Source of the DNA: CAYYYG01 sp964490875
Lineage (GTDB): Bacteria; Patescibacteriota; Microgenomatia; UBA1406; GWC2-37-13
NCBI GenBank assembly: GCA_964490875.1
Contig: CAZBEF010000005.1
Coordinates: 62,001-126,000 of the forward strand
Length of the DNA stretch: 64,000 nt
Direction of reading: 5' to 3'
The stretch's first letter is position 1, and every line of letters starts with the position of its first letter. Under the pieces are notes generated by a model. That model was not told where the DNA came from and ran no database searches. It worked only from the letters and a program-made list of their open reading frames with translations. The position numbers were made by a program, and so were the translations under genes. This document shows positions 51,686 through 60,256 of this stretch, in pieces.

Positions 51686-51725
51686 GAGGAATCTTTTGCA
51701 GTGTGTTTACTGCAAAAGATTCCTC
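51686..51725 (-). terminator. 17-bp perfect hairpin after nrdJ
   Basis: GAGGAATCTTTTGCAGT (51686-51702) pairs perfectly with ACTGCAAAAGATTCCTC (51709-51725) around a 6-nt loop. It starts about 25 bp after the nrdJ stop codon. It lacks a following U-tract, so it may stabilise the 3' end rather than terminate. Confidence 0.6.
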
Positions 51726-51749
51726 TCAATAATAACAAAAATTACTTAT

Positions 51750-54173
51750 TTAACATGCTGCATAGCCGCAGCTGTAGCATTTTGAACAGCCTTCTTCGTT
51801 GGCAAGAGTTGTGTTGCCGCAGTCGGGGCAGATGTCAAAATGCGCTGGTGCTGTTGCGGTTGCCGGCATAAGCGACGGCTGGGTAACCTGGCTTACGAGT
51901 GCTCCTTTTGCCGAGCCGTTTCCTTCTGCTTTAGCAAGGAGAATTTTTGCATCTCCGTTGCCATTGCCGTTTCCATTGGATGCAGCAAGTTTTTGTGCCG
52001 CTTTATGCTTCACAAAATGCATTGTCAAAACTTTTGCAATGGCATCAGGAAGGCTAAGAATTCTATCCTTCCCAAATCCCATCGGCCGTGTGCCGCCAAT
52101 GCCTTGTAACTGTCCAATAATCTCTTTTACTCGTTCCTCGGGTGTAAGATGCGCGGTAAAGCGAAGAGCAACAGAGATTACGCGCCCGATTCCCTCGGCC
52201 ATGGCGTTTACATCGGTGCCTGCTTTTCCGACGGTTATAAACACTTCTGAAGGTTCATCATCTTCATTCGTATTTATTGTGATGAACGCGGTGCCTACCG
52301 GGGTGCCGATTTTGTATGTTGAACCATGTACAACCATCGGCCGCGGTTTCACCGAGTATGCAGGAACAGGCGGTGTGGGTTTGGCTTCTTCCTTTTTCGG
52401 TTCGATTTTAGAAAGTACGCCGGCTCTTGACCCGTCGCGCATATAGGCAACACCTTTCAAACCAAGTTTGTACGCCAAACTATACAGTCGTTTCACATCT
52501 TCAACAGTGTGGCTGTTTGGTGCATTTACGGTTTTTGAAATAGAAGCGTCAACATATTTTTGAATGACGCCCTGAACTTTCACATGATCTTCGGGTGTTA
52601 AATCATTAGCACTGACAAACCATGCTGGTTTTTTGACTTTTCCTTCTTTAATTTCCTGTTCATGTTTTTTGTACCACTGTTCATATAAATGGTGGCGGAT
52701 GATGTGTTCGCCAATCCGGTCGCGGCGGATGAATTCAAATTCATACACTGGTTCAATGCCCGAAGTTGTACCGGACATAAGCGAAGTTGATCCAGTCGGC
52801 GCCTGCATAAGAAGCAATGAATTTCTGATTCCGCGCTTTTTTATATCAGTTCGGATCTCTTCCGGAAGTTGTTTTATGAAAAGTCCTTCCGGATATTTTT
52901 TGGCATCAAATTTTCCGAACGATCCTTTTTCGGCGGCAATTTCTACCGATGCGCTGTATGCTTCATCGCGAATCAGCTTGTACACTTTTTCGATGAAAGC
53001 AAGAGATTCATCGGAGCCGTAGCGAAGATGCAGTTTGATGAGAGTATCACCAATTCCCATTGTTCCGAGCCCGATTCTCCGTTCTCCTTCGAGCTGGGTT
53101 TTGCGGATGCCTTCAAAAATATATGGATCCATGTCGATCACATTATCCTGAAACCGTACTGCAGCGCGGACAATTTTTTTCAGCTCTTTAAAGTCGAAGG
53201 TTCCTTTTCGGTCAATATCGCTGAATTTTACAAGAGCCGATAAATTAATTGATCCGAGATTGCAAACGCCCCATGGAGGCAGTGGTTCCTCGCCGCACGG
53301 GTTGGTGGCATTAATTTTATTCCAGTACCAGTTGTTGTACATTTTGTTGCAGCGCTCCATAAACACAACTCCCGGTTCGGCTGATTTCCATGCAGCTTCG
53401 GCAACTAAGTCCCAAATTTTGCGGGCCTTAACAATTTTATGGACATTGATTTTTTTGCCCATCTTTTTCCATTCTTCGATATCACCGTTCCATTTGGCAT
53501 CATATTCCGGATCATGAGTATCGGGGAAAACAAGCGGCCAGTCCGCATCATCTTCGACTGCTTTCATGAACGAATCAGAAACGCAGACCGAAAGATTGGC
53601 TCCTAGAATTCGTGATAAATCCTGTTTAACAGTAATAAATTCTTCCAGGTCCGGATGCCAGTCCCAGATCATAAGCATGAGTGCTCCGCGGCGTGTTCCA
53701 CCCTGTTGAATAATATCGCGTGTTGCGACAGAAAACAGTTCCGCCCAGTTCATGGGGCCTGAGGAATATCCATTTACTTTTTCGACACGCATTCCTCGAG
53801 GTCTGAGTGATGATAAATTAAATCCCACACCGCCGCCGTGGGCCATAATTTCAACCATTTGTTTTAATGTATCTAAAATTCCACCCCGTGAATCTTTTGG
53901 AGAAGGAATGACAAAACAGTTGTAGTAGGTTACGCTATACCCAGTTCCAGCGCCAGCCAAGATCCGTCCGCCTGGAACGTATTTGAAGTTTTTCATTGCC
54001 TGATAAAATTCTTTTTCCCATTTCTTCCGCACCTCTTTTTTTTCCATAACTGCAACTGCTTTTGCAACCCGTTTCCACATTTCATCAGGAGTTTTTTCCT
54101 GCGGTTCACCTTTTTTATTTTTTAATGAGTATCGGTCGAGAAATACTTTCTCCGAAATGCCTGTCAATTTCAT
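51750..54173 (-). CDS. nrdJ: Class II ribonucleotide reductase, adenosylcobalamin-dependent
   Basis: NrdJ reduces ribonucleotides using the 5'-deoxyadenosyl radical of adenosylcobalamin. In the 807 residues I see YYNCFVIPSP, the GGGVGFNLSSLRP loop, NPCGEEPLPPWGVCNLGSINLS with two active-site Cys (near residue 290), MQAPTGSTS, and a C-terminal Cys-rich tail (CPDCGNTT, then CSKCYSCGYAAC) that re-reduces the active site. No intein is present. It follows nrdR by 45 bp. The protein makes the cell dependent on cobalamin, matching the downstream B12 genes. Confidence 0.95.
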   Translation of the reverse strand: MKLTGISEKVFLDRYSLKNKKGEPQEKTPDEMWKRVAKAVAVMEKKEVRKKWEKEFYQAMKNFKYVPGGRILAGAGTGYSVTYYNCFVIPSPKDSRGGILDTLKQMVEIMAHGGGVGFNLSSLRPRGMRVEKVNGYSSGPMNWAELFSVATRDIIQQGGTRRGALMLMIWDWHPDLEEFITVKQDLSRILGANLSVCVSDSFMKAVEDDADWPLVFPDTHDPEYDAKWNGDIEEWKKMGKKINVHKIVKARKIWDLVAEAAWKSAEPGVVFMERCNKMYNNWYWNKINATNPCGEEPLPPWGVCNLGSINLSALVKFSDIDRKGTFDFKELKKIVRAAVRFQDNVIDMDPYIFEGIRKTQLEGERRIGLGTMGIGDTLIKLHLRYGSDESLAFIEKVYKLIRDEAYSASVEIAAEKGSFGKFDAKKYPEGLFIKQLPEEIRTDIKKRGIRNSLLLMQAPTGSTSLMSGTTSGIEPVYEFEFIRRDRIGEHIIRHHLYEQWYKKHEQEIKEGKVKKPAWFVSANDLTPEDHVKVQGVIQKYVDASISKTVNAPNSHTVEDVKRLYSLAYKLGLKGVAYMRDGSRAGVLSKIEPKKEEAKPTPPVPAYSVKPRPMVVHGSTYKIGTPVGTAFITINTNEDDEPSEVFITVGKAGTDVNAMAEGIGRVISVALRFTAHLTPEERVKEIIGQLQGIGGTRPMGFGKDRILSLPDAIAKVLTMHFVKHKAAQKLAASNGNGNGNGDAKILLAKAEGNGSAKGALVSQVTQPSLMPATATAPAHFDICPDCGNTTLANEEGCSKCYSCGYAAC

Positions 54174-54218
54174 ACGAATAATAAAACTTATAAAGAATTT
54201 AAAGTTAGAGAAATTACC

Positions 54219-54665
54219 TTACAATAATTTTTTTAACTCCTTTTCAAACTCTTCAACGTCGACAAATCGTCGAAATACTGAAGAGAATCGAATATAGGCG
54301 ACTTTGTCTATATTTTTAAGCCGTACGGCGATCATGTCGCCGATTGCCTGGCTTTCAATTTCAGCATTTTCCCGCTGAGTGACGCTTGATTCAATCTCGT
54401 TTACGATATGCTCTACCTGTTCTGCAGTAACGGTTGTTTTTTCTGCAGACTTAAGCATACCGCCCCTTAATTTATCGCGATTGAATCGTTCGCGCCGTCC
54501 GTCGCGTTTGATCACCAACACCGGAAGCTCTTCTATCCGTTCATACGTGGTGAATCGTTTTTTACATACCGGGCACAATCGCCTTCTTCGGATGGTTCGT
54601 CCGTCGTCGGAAGGCCTGGTTTCGATGACTTCCGTGTCGGTATGTTTGCAAAAGATACAGTGCAT
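54219..54665 (-). CDS. nrdR: Transcriptional repressor NrdR
   Basis: NrdR senses ATP/dATP and represses reductase genes. The 148-residue protein has the N-terminal zinc ribbon CIFCKHTDTEVIETRPSDDG with CPVCKKRFTTYER, then an ATP-cone (VIKRDGRRERFNRDKLRGGM). It is full length and directly upstream of nrdJ. I could not find a convincing NrdR box in the promoter region. Confidence 0.95.
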   Translation of the reverse strand: MHCIFCKHTDTEVIETRPSDDGRTIRRRRLCPVCKKRFTTYERIEELPVLVIKRDGRRERFNRDKLRGGMLKSAEKTTVTAEQVEHIVNEIESSVTQRENAEIESQAIGDMIAVRLKNIDKVAYIRFSSVFRRFVDVEEFEKELKKLL

Positions 54666-54689
54666 AATTTATATGTTGTGCCACTAATT

Positions 54690-54718
54690 AGAATAGACCG
54701 CTATTGGTAGGATTTCAA
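54690..54718 (-). promoter_or_regulatory. nrdR-nrdJ promoter
   Basis: TTGAAA (54713-54718) and TATTCT (54690-54695) are 17 bp apart on the minus strand, 24 bp before the nrdR ATG. Confidence 0.5.
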
Positions 54719-54863
54719 GTAGTCAAAGTGTATCAATTTCATTTTTTTAGACCTATATATTTTTCGGGTGCGGTTTGCAAAAAAAAGTTGAACGATGAGG
54801 CAAGTGTCACATGAATTGAATAAAATGTCTGCGGAATCTGGTAATAATTGTGTAAAGTTACAA
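54719..54863. other. Spacer upstream of nrdR
   Basis: AT-rich sequence in which I see no gene and no clear motif; with the adjacent element it makes a 400-bp gene-free region between divergent genes. Confidence 0.5.
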
Positions 54864-55030
54864 AATGTAAGTCGCTAGATTCTGCCAGTCGCTCCATTTC
54901 GAAAGTGCTCGCAATCAGTCTCGTATATTGGTAGTGTCATCGGTTTATGTTAACCATGGTTCCCTCTCGTTCAGAACACTTGCTCCGCGCTTTCGAAACT
55001 GTTCGCTCCTGCCACCTAGCGACTTACATT
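54864..55030 (-). repeat. 137-bp core element in a 15-bp palindromic arm pair, copy B
   Basis: The core (54879-55015) is the complement of copy A with 13 differences. The arms AATGTAAGTCGCTAG and CTAGCGACTTACATT are perfect inverted repeats but unrelated to the arms of copy A beyond TAG/CTA next to the core. Confidence 0.9.
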
Positions 55031-55051
55031 AGAAGTCAGTTCCTTTATAAT
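55023..55051 (+). promoter_or_regulatory. Promoter of the PIN gene, -35 inside copy B arm
   Basis: CTTACA (55023-55028) belongs to the right arm of copy B, and TATAAT (55046-55051) follows after 17 bp. Confidence 0.5.
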
Positions 55052-55071
55052 ATATGTGGTAACATATCAGT

Positions 55072-55695
55072 ATGAACAGCTATATTCTCGACACCAATTT
55101 GTTTTTCAACATGGAAGCCGGCTTGGGCTTGGGAAATAAAACGGAAGATGTGGTAATCACTATCACCAAAGGGATCCGAAGTTTGACCAATGCCAAAAAA
55201 GCACAGTTTTTTGTGCCGCCTAAGATTGTTGAAGAATTCCTGACTTTTTTCGACGATAAAGAACAGCCATTTATTCAGGATTTTTTGAAAGTTATTTCTG
55301 TGAAATCGCCGCATATTCATGATATCAATCTACCAGCGGCTGTGTTCTATCAGATTGTCGATGACATCCGCACCCGCAGTTACCGCGGTTTAACGATTGG
55401 CGATGAATCAATTCAGCAGGCAGGAAAAACAATGGCAGGCCGCGAATTTCCGCAGAAAAAAGATTTTGAAATGGCTATTGGTCCTGTCACGAAAAATTTT
55501 CGCGACCGGTACCGCCAGGCAACCCGGTTTGGATTTTTAGATAGTGTTGCAGATTTGGATTTAATTATGCTTGCCAAGGAACAAGATGCCATGCTCGTTT
55601 CGGCCGATGAAGGAGTGATACGGTGGGGCCGGGTATTTGGAATTAAAGAAATTTCACTGCCGGTTTTTGGAACCATCATAAAAGAATCTCTCTGA
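55072..55695 (+). CDS. PIN-domain protein, archaeal RNA-ligase-partner type
   Basis: The 207-residue protein starts YILDTNLFFNME, the first acidic site of PIN nucleases, and has VPPKIVEEF, DLDLIMLAKEQDAMLVSADEGV with the later acidic residues, and GIKEIS. This layout matches the RNA ligase partner family, known mainly from archaea, where the gene sits next to an RNA ligase. No ligase gene is in this window. RNA cleavage is expected from the fold but unproven. Confidence 0.68.
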   Translation: MNSYILDTNLFFNMEAGLGLGNKTEDVVITITKGIRSLTNAKKAQFFVPPKIVEEFLTFFDDKEQPFIQDFLKVISVKSPHIHDINLPAAVFYQIVDDIRTRSYRGLTIGDESIQQAGKTMAGREFPQKKDFEMAIGPVTKNFRDRYRQATRFGFLDSVADLDLIMLAKEQDAMLVSADEGVIRWGRVFGIKEISLPVFGTIIKESL

Positions 55696-55743
55696 TATAT
55701 TTCTTTCTTAACTCTTCTTTCTTCTTTAAAATCTCAGGAAGAA

Positions 55744-57414
55744 TTACATCGCCACGATGGCCACTGTTATAAGAAGGACTACGATAAATGCTGCGCCCGC
55801 GATTAACCACGCTGGTGTACCATTGGAATAGACTATTGTTGGAGCAACATTAACTCCTACCGATGCATTTGCAGCTAAATATTGACTGGCTAAGTCGCTG
55901 GTCGAGCCACACTGTGTGTTTGTGCTCGTCATTTGAACGATAATATCTTTAGTCGAGATACCTATAATAGTTTTTTGGACACTGTTTGATGCGGGACTGG
56001 TGCCGTCGAAAATAACCTGGCATGTTCCGCCGCCGTTGACGCAAACTTCGACTTTAGATTTTAGCCCATCCATCTGATTATTCCATGCCACCGTTATTGT
56101 ATCACCGCTTCGTGTTACGCCCGGGCTCCATACAGGAGGTGTAGGATTGAAACAAGTTGGAGTTGCCGGCAAGGTTGGAGCTGCCGTGTTTGTAGGGGTT
56201 GGCGTACCGGTAGCACAAATATTTTGTGGCTGTATGCATACATATCCATAACTACAGGTTCCTGCTGTACATGCCGCTGGTGTTGCAGTAGGTGGTACGG
56301 TAGTTGCTGTCGCAGTGGGTGGAACAGTAGTCGCTGTTGCGGTTGGACCAGTGGTAGCCGTTGGTGCAGGAGAAATATACACACAACAACACGCTTGCCG
56401 ATTAGCCATGCAACTGAATGTCGTATTTAATGTCCCTCCATTTGGACAGGTATTGGCCGTATTGGAACAATACCCATCATCTCCTGCGCCGCTTTGATAA
56501 CAATTTTGTCCGCAGGCAGTTGCTGGGGTAGCAATTGGAGCAGTTGTAGGTGTTGCAGTTGGAATAGTTGCGCAGTCACGGCAATTCCATCCACCAGGTC
56601 CCGTTGGCGGATATGTAGTGGATTGATCTGGAGAACAGAGGGCTGTCGCAGAATTTTTTTGTTGACATTGAAAATGATTAACTCCGGTACACGTGCACGT
56701 AGCAGGAAATGGATATGATGTAGGTGTCGGTATTGCTGTTGGTGTAATTCTACAATCACGGCAGTTCCATCCACTTGCGGGAGGCGTGTTTAAACAATTT
56801 ATGGTAGTTGTTCCAATTTGAGCACATTGAAAAGGAGCATTTGCCGGGCATCCGCATGTTGCAGGGAATCCGGTTGTGGGAGTAGGTGTCGCGGTTGCTC
56901 CTGTGAAAATACAACAGCACGCTTCGGTAGCGTTACAGCCTGCAGAATAAACGGATGTTCCTCCGGTGCTACAGATTGCCCCTCCCTGAACGACTGATCC
57001 GGGCTGACAACTACCAGAAGTATAGCCAGCTGTTACACAATCCGAGTTACATGTAGCAGCAGGTAAGTAACAGCAGCAAGCAGATGCTCCTTGGCAGGTG
57101 AACTGAGTATTGGTAAATTCAGATCGAGGATCCATACAAAGTCCCAGACATTCGCCGCCTATGAAATTTACTCCATTTAAAGATTGTGATTGACATGATG
57201 CTGCACATGCCGCCGTATCCGGATTATTTAATTGTGCTTTAGATACCGTTTGTATTTTTTTTTGGGAAAGTTCAGTGCCGATAATTGCACCTACAAGTAA
57301 TACTGCAAGAACTACTGCCGCTAAAAATGTGGAAGCCAACCCATGAGTCTGCTTGTCAATTGTATGCAATTTTCGAGCAACTTTCATAATCCATCTTCTG
57401 AAGCGTCTGATCAT
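55744..57414 (-). CDS. Membrane-anchored Cys-rich modular surface protein
   Basis: The 556-residue protein has an N-terminal membrane helix (about 27-48) and a C-terminal one (about 532-555). Between them are three modules of about 47 residues ending ACCC (70-116, 122-169, 301-346) and two of about 40 residues ending WNCRDC (183-221, 236-281), joined by Thr-Pro linkers (165-182, 284-298, 348-410). A beta-sandwich-like domain follows (about 425-515). With some 50 Cys residues it is probably disulfide-stabilised outside the cell. I do not recognise the modules. Confidence 0.72.
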   Translation of the reverse strand: MIRRFRRWIMKVARKLHTIDKQTHGLASTFLAAVVLAVLLVGAIIGTELSQKKIQTVSKAQLNNPDTAACAASCQSQSLNGVNFIGGECLGLCMDPRSEFTNTQFTCQGASACCCYLPAATCNSDCVTAGYTSGSCQPGSVVQGGAICSTGGTSVYSAGCNATEACCCIFTGATATPTPTTGFPATCGCPANAPFQCAQIGTTTINCLNTPPASGWNCRDCRITPTAIPTPTSYPFPATCTCTGVNHFQCQQKNSATALCSPDQSTTYPPTGPGGWNCRDCATIPTATPTTAPIATPATACGQNCYQSGAGDDGYCSNTANTCPNGGTLNTTFSCMANRQACCCVYISPAPTATTGPTATATTVPPTATATTVPPTATPAACTAGTCSYGYVCIQPQNICATGTPTPTNTAAPTLPATPTCFNPTPPVWSPGVTRSGDTITVAWNNQMDGLKSKVEVCVNGGGTCQVIFDGTSPASNSVQKTIIGISTKDIIVQMTSTNTQCGSTSDLASQYLAANASVGVNVAPTIVYSNGTPAWLIAGAAFIVVLLITVAIVAM

Positions 57415-57446
57415 TATAAATATACTAATAGTAACACATTGGAAAA

Positions 57447-57965
57447 TTATTCATCTTCGGGTATGAGCATTGAAAGCCACCCAATCATTTTTTCTGTAAA
57501 GGTCCGGTTCGGTTTTTCTTGATAAATCAGATGCTCCGAAAGCGTTGCGGTAATTTTCTTTTTAATTTCTTCATTTGGAACAACAAAATACGCATGCATG
57601 GAAAACGGCGGATGGGACACAACAGTAAGAAGCGTAAATCCGAGCCGCTGGGTATAGTAGAAATGTGAAAGCAATTCCCATCGCATGGTAGTGTCGGCGC
57701 TTTCTATGCCGAACTTCGTAATCTTATGTTCCACTTCCATTGGCGGCGTTACTGTCAGAACATAAAAGAGAAATATCACAGACCATATAGGAATCAGAAG
57801 GATGGTATCTGTTAAGAAAATAACGAGTATAGAAAGTAAAAAAGCAAGAGCCAAAAAAAATCTGATTATATTCTTCCCCCGTTTTTTATAAGGCCGGATT
57901 GGTGCTTTCCAACTAAGTATGATTTGCGGATTTTCGGTACGATGTTGCTGTACAGCTTCAGACAT
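57447..57965 (-). CDS. Hypothetical membrane protein
   Basis: A 172-residue protein with two adjacent membrane helices (FFLALAFLLSILVIFLTD and PIWSVIFLFYVLTVT) followed by a cytoplasmic PH-like domain (EVEHKITKFGIES, RWELLSHFYYT). The start at 57965 avoids overlap with the receiver gene; an ATG at 58022 is in frame. The layout resembles small bPH-type membrane proteins. It is the last gene of the kinase-receiver row. Confidence 0.55.
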   Translation of the reverse strand: MSEAVQQHRTENPQIILSWKAPIRPYKKRGKNIIRFFLALAFLLSILVIFLTDTILLIPIWSVIFLFYVLTVTPPMEVEHKITKFGIESADTTMRWELLSHFYYTQRLGFTLLTVVSHPPFSMHAYFVVPNEEIKKKITATLSEHLIYQEKPNRTFTEKMIGWLSMLIPEDE

Positions 57966-58018
57966 ATCTATTATTGTTCTATGTTTAGGAGAAAATGTCA
58001 ACTCAAGTATATAAATTA

Positions 58019-58396
58019 TCAAGCACTAGAAGGGGTGAGAAGCCGCTGGATTTTTGACATCAAATCATTCAAATCTATATTGCTTTTGACAATATAATCC
58101 GAAGCTCCGAGCTTCATGGCTCTTTCGATATCTTCTTTTTGGCTTAAATTAGAAGTAACAATTACGGGTGTTTTTTGAAAGGTGGGATTTTTTTTGAGTT
58201 CTGTAAGAACATAAAAGCCATCTTTATTCGGCATGATTAAATCAAGAATAATTATGTCGGGATTAAATGTAGCGCATACTTGCAGTGCCTCTTCTCCATC
58301 GTAGGCGATCATTGTTTCATAGCCTGATTTAGAAAGTTTTACCCGATGAGCATTCGCCAGGTATTTATCGTCTTCAACAATAAGAATTTTTTTCAT
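58019..58396 (-). CDS. Single-domain response regulator
   Basis: A 125-residue CheY-like receiver: VEDD pair, phosphoacceptor in IILDLIMPNKDG, Thr/Ser in VTSN, Lys in YIVKSN. It overlaps the other receiver gene by 4 bp. No output domain. Confidence 0.88.
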   Translation of the reverse strand: MKKILIVEDDKYLANAHRVKLSKSGYETMIAYDGEEALQVCATFNPDIIILDLIMPNKDGFYVLTELKKNPTFQKTPVIVTSNLSQKEDIERAMKLGASDYIVKSNIDLNDLMSKIQRLLTPSSA

Positions 58397-58758
58397 ACTT
58401 TCCGCAGATAGATATTAATTTTTTCAACAACCTGGTTCATGTCGATGTTAGATTTTATCAGGTAATCCACGGCTCCCATCTCAAGGGCAGGACGGCTCTG
58501 ATTATCGATATTGGTTATGACAATGACAGGAATATTTTTTGTAGTGTTATTATTCTTTAATTTGCTCAAAAGATGGAGGCCATTTTCTAAACCGGGAAGA
58601 ATAAGATCTAAAATAATAAGTTCCGGCTTCTCGCCAATTGCCTGATTCAGTCCGGTCTCACCATCGATAGCACTAATAATTTCAAACTTTCCTTCCAGTT
58701 TTTGCTTATAAGCAGTATTTAAAACGGGATCATCTTCGATAATAAGTATTTTTTTCAT
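58393..58758 (-). CDS. Single-domain response regulator
   Basis: A 121-residue receiver with IEDD, phosphoacceptor in IILDLILPGLENG, Thr in VITN and Lys in YLIKSN. It lies 49 bp after the histidine kinase gene and overlaps the next receiver by 4 bp, so all three are probably one unit in which one kinase serves two receivers. Confidence 0.88.
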   Translation of the reverse strand: MKKILIIEDDPVLNTAYKQKLEGKFEIISAIDGETGLNQAIGEKPELIILDLILPGLENGLHLLSKLKNNNTTKNIPVIVITNIDNQSRPALEMGAVDYLIKSNIDMNQVVEKINIYLRKV

Positions 58759-58807
58759 AGAAGAAGTAATTTATAACTTTCAGATTAATTATACCAGTAA
58801 AAAAAAT

Positions 58808-60205
58808 TTATGAATCAAGAGATACCTCTCCTTTTTTTGGATTAACACCTTCGATAGGTAAAGCGAACCAAAACGTTGTGCCATTGCCTTCACCCGTTGG
58901 TGTTTGAATTGTCGGGCTTTTAAACCATATTTTCCCGCCCGATGAATCTATGATTGCCTTTACCAGATATAATCCAAGACCAGTTCCATCGGTTTCATAT
59001 TTCACCGCATTTTCAGCGCGGAAGAATTTCTGAAATACTTTATTCTGCTGCCCTTTGGGAATTCCATAACCGGTATCCTGTATTTCTGAGATAATTTCGT
59101 CGCCTCTTCTGTAGATTTTCAAAGCAATGGTTCCCCGAAGCGGAGTGTATTTAATAGCATTTGATAATAAATTCATATAGACGTGTCGAATAAGCTGAAC
59201 ATCAATATTTACAAGCGGCATATCCGGCTGAATGTTTACGGTGAATACTAATTCTTTTTCGTGCATTTTCATACTGAGTTCATTAATACTGTCTTGTACA
59301 AGAGTCGAAATATCGGTGGGATGAGGCTCAATGATGATTCTTCCAGATTCTATCCGTGAAATATTGAGCAGATCATTCACGAGTGAAATCATCCTCTCAT
59401 TTGATTCATCAACAATCCGAACAAAATCTTCCTGCTCTTTGGAAAGTTTTCCGGCATCACCATCCAGCAACATTCGCAGATACCATTTGATTGCAGAAAG
59501 CGGTGTGCGCAGCTGATGCGAAGCGAGTGAAATAAATTCGGTTTTCATGCGGTCTATTTCCTTTTCCCGTGTAACGTCGCGGAACACTACAATTGCACCT
59601 GTTACCTGGCCGTTGGTGATAATCGGCGCCGACATATTGGCGACCGGAAAGCGTGTCCCATCCTTTCTTATATACGAATAAAAAGATACAAACGTGCTGG
59701 CGCGTTTTGTCATGGCCTGGTGAATAGAACGTTTTTCACGCGGAATAGAATTCCCCTGATCATCCACCACTCCCGGCATATCTACCCCCCACACTTTGCC
59801 GACAACTTCTTCGCGTTTCCAGCCGATCATTTTTGCTGCTACTTCGTTAATAAAAATTACTTTTCTATCGCAGTCCACCGCAACAACCGCGTCGCCGATA
59901 TTATTCAGCAGTACTTCGTCTTGTGCTTTTTCCTGCTGTACTTTTGCATTGGCAAGTTCCAGCTCCTGCAATGCATTGCTAACCGCTGTCTGTGTTTGTT
60001 TATAGCTTGGATCAATAACGATTTCTGCGGTGAGTAATGAAAAAATCACTGAAAAAAACACTGCAAAGATGCCGACTGTTATGAGCACTTGGTTGAGCCA
60101 GTCTTGTGAAGTTACTTTAAAAAACATTGTTGAATATATAAGAAGAACGAGCGGGATGAGCGAGCAGATGAGAAAGGTGGTGAATAATTTGAATCGTACA
60201 TTCAT
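58808..60205 (-). CDS. PAS-domain sensor histidine kinase
   Basis: Two membrane helices (about 5-27 and 36-60) lead to a PAS domain (LLNNIGDAVVAVDCDRKVIF), a HisKA domain with the phosphorylated His in SLASHQLRTPLSAIKW, and an ATPase domain with NLLSNAIKYT, DTGYGIP and GTGLGLYLVKAI. A TATAAG box at 60215-60220 abuts the first ATG (60214), so I place the start at the second ATG, 60205. Confidence 0.9.
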   Translation of the reverse strand: MNVRFKLFTTFLICSLIPLVLLIYSTMFFKVTSQDWLNQVLITVGIFAVFFSVIFSLLTAEIVIDPSYKQTQTAVSNALQELELANAKVQQEKAQDEVLLNNIGDAVVAVDCDRKVIFINEVAAKMIGWKREEVVGKVWGVDMPGVVDDQGNSIPREKRSIHQAMTKRASTFVSFYSYIRKDGTRFPVANMSAPIITNGQVTGAIVVFRDVTREKEIDRMKTEFISLASHQLRTPLSAIKWYLRMLLDGDAGKLSKEQEDFVRIVDESNERMISLVNDLLNISRIESGRIIIEPHPTDISTLVQDSINELSMKMHEKELVFTVNIQPDMPLVNIDVQLIRHVYMNLLSNAIKYTPLRGTIALKIYRRGDEIISEIQDTGYGIPKGQQNKVFQKFFRAENAVKYETDGTGLGLYLVKAIIDSSGGKIWFKSPTIQTPTGEGNGTTFWFALPIEGVNPKKGEVSLDS

Positions 60206-60256
60206 GAATATCATCTTATACTAATTATCCCTCGTGCATCAAGAGATTGTAAGTTT

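Noticed and set aside
54666..54800. NrdR box upstream of nrdR-nrdJ
   Set aside because: No pair of sites close to the ACACWATATCTTGT-type consensus could be found by eye.
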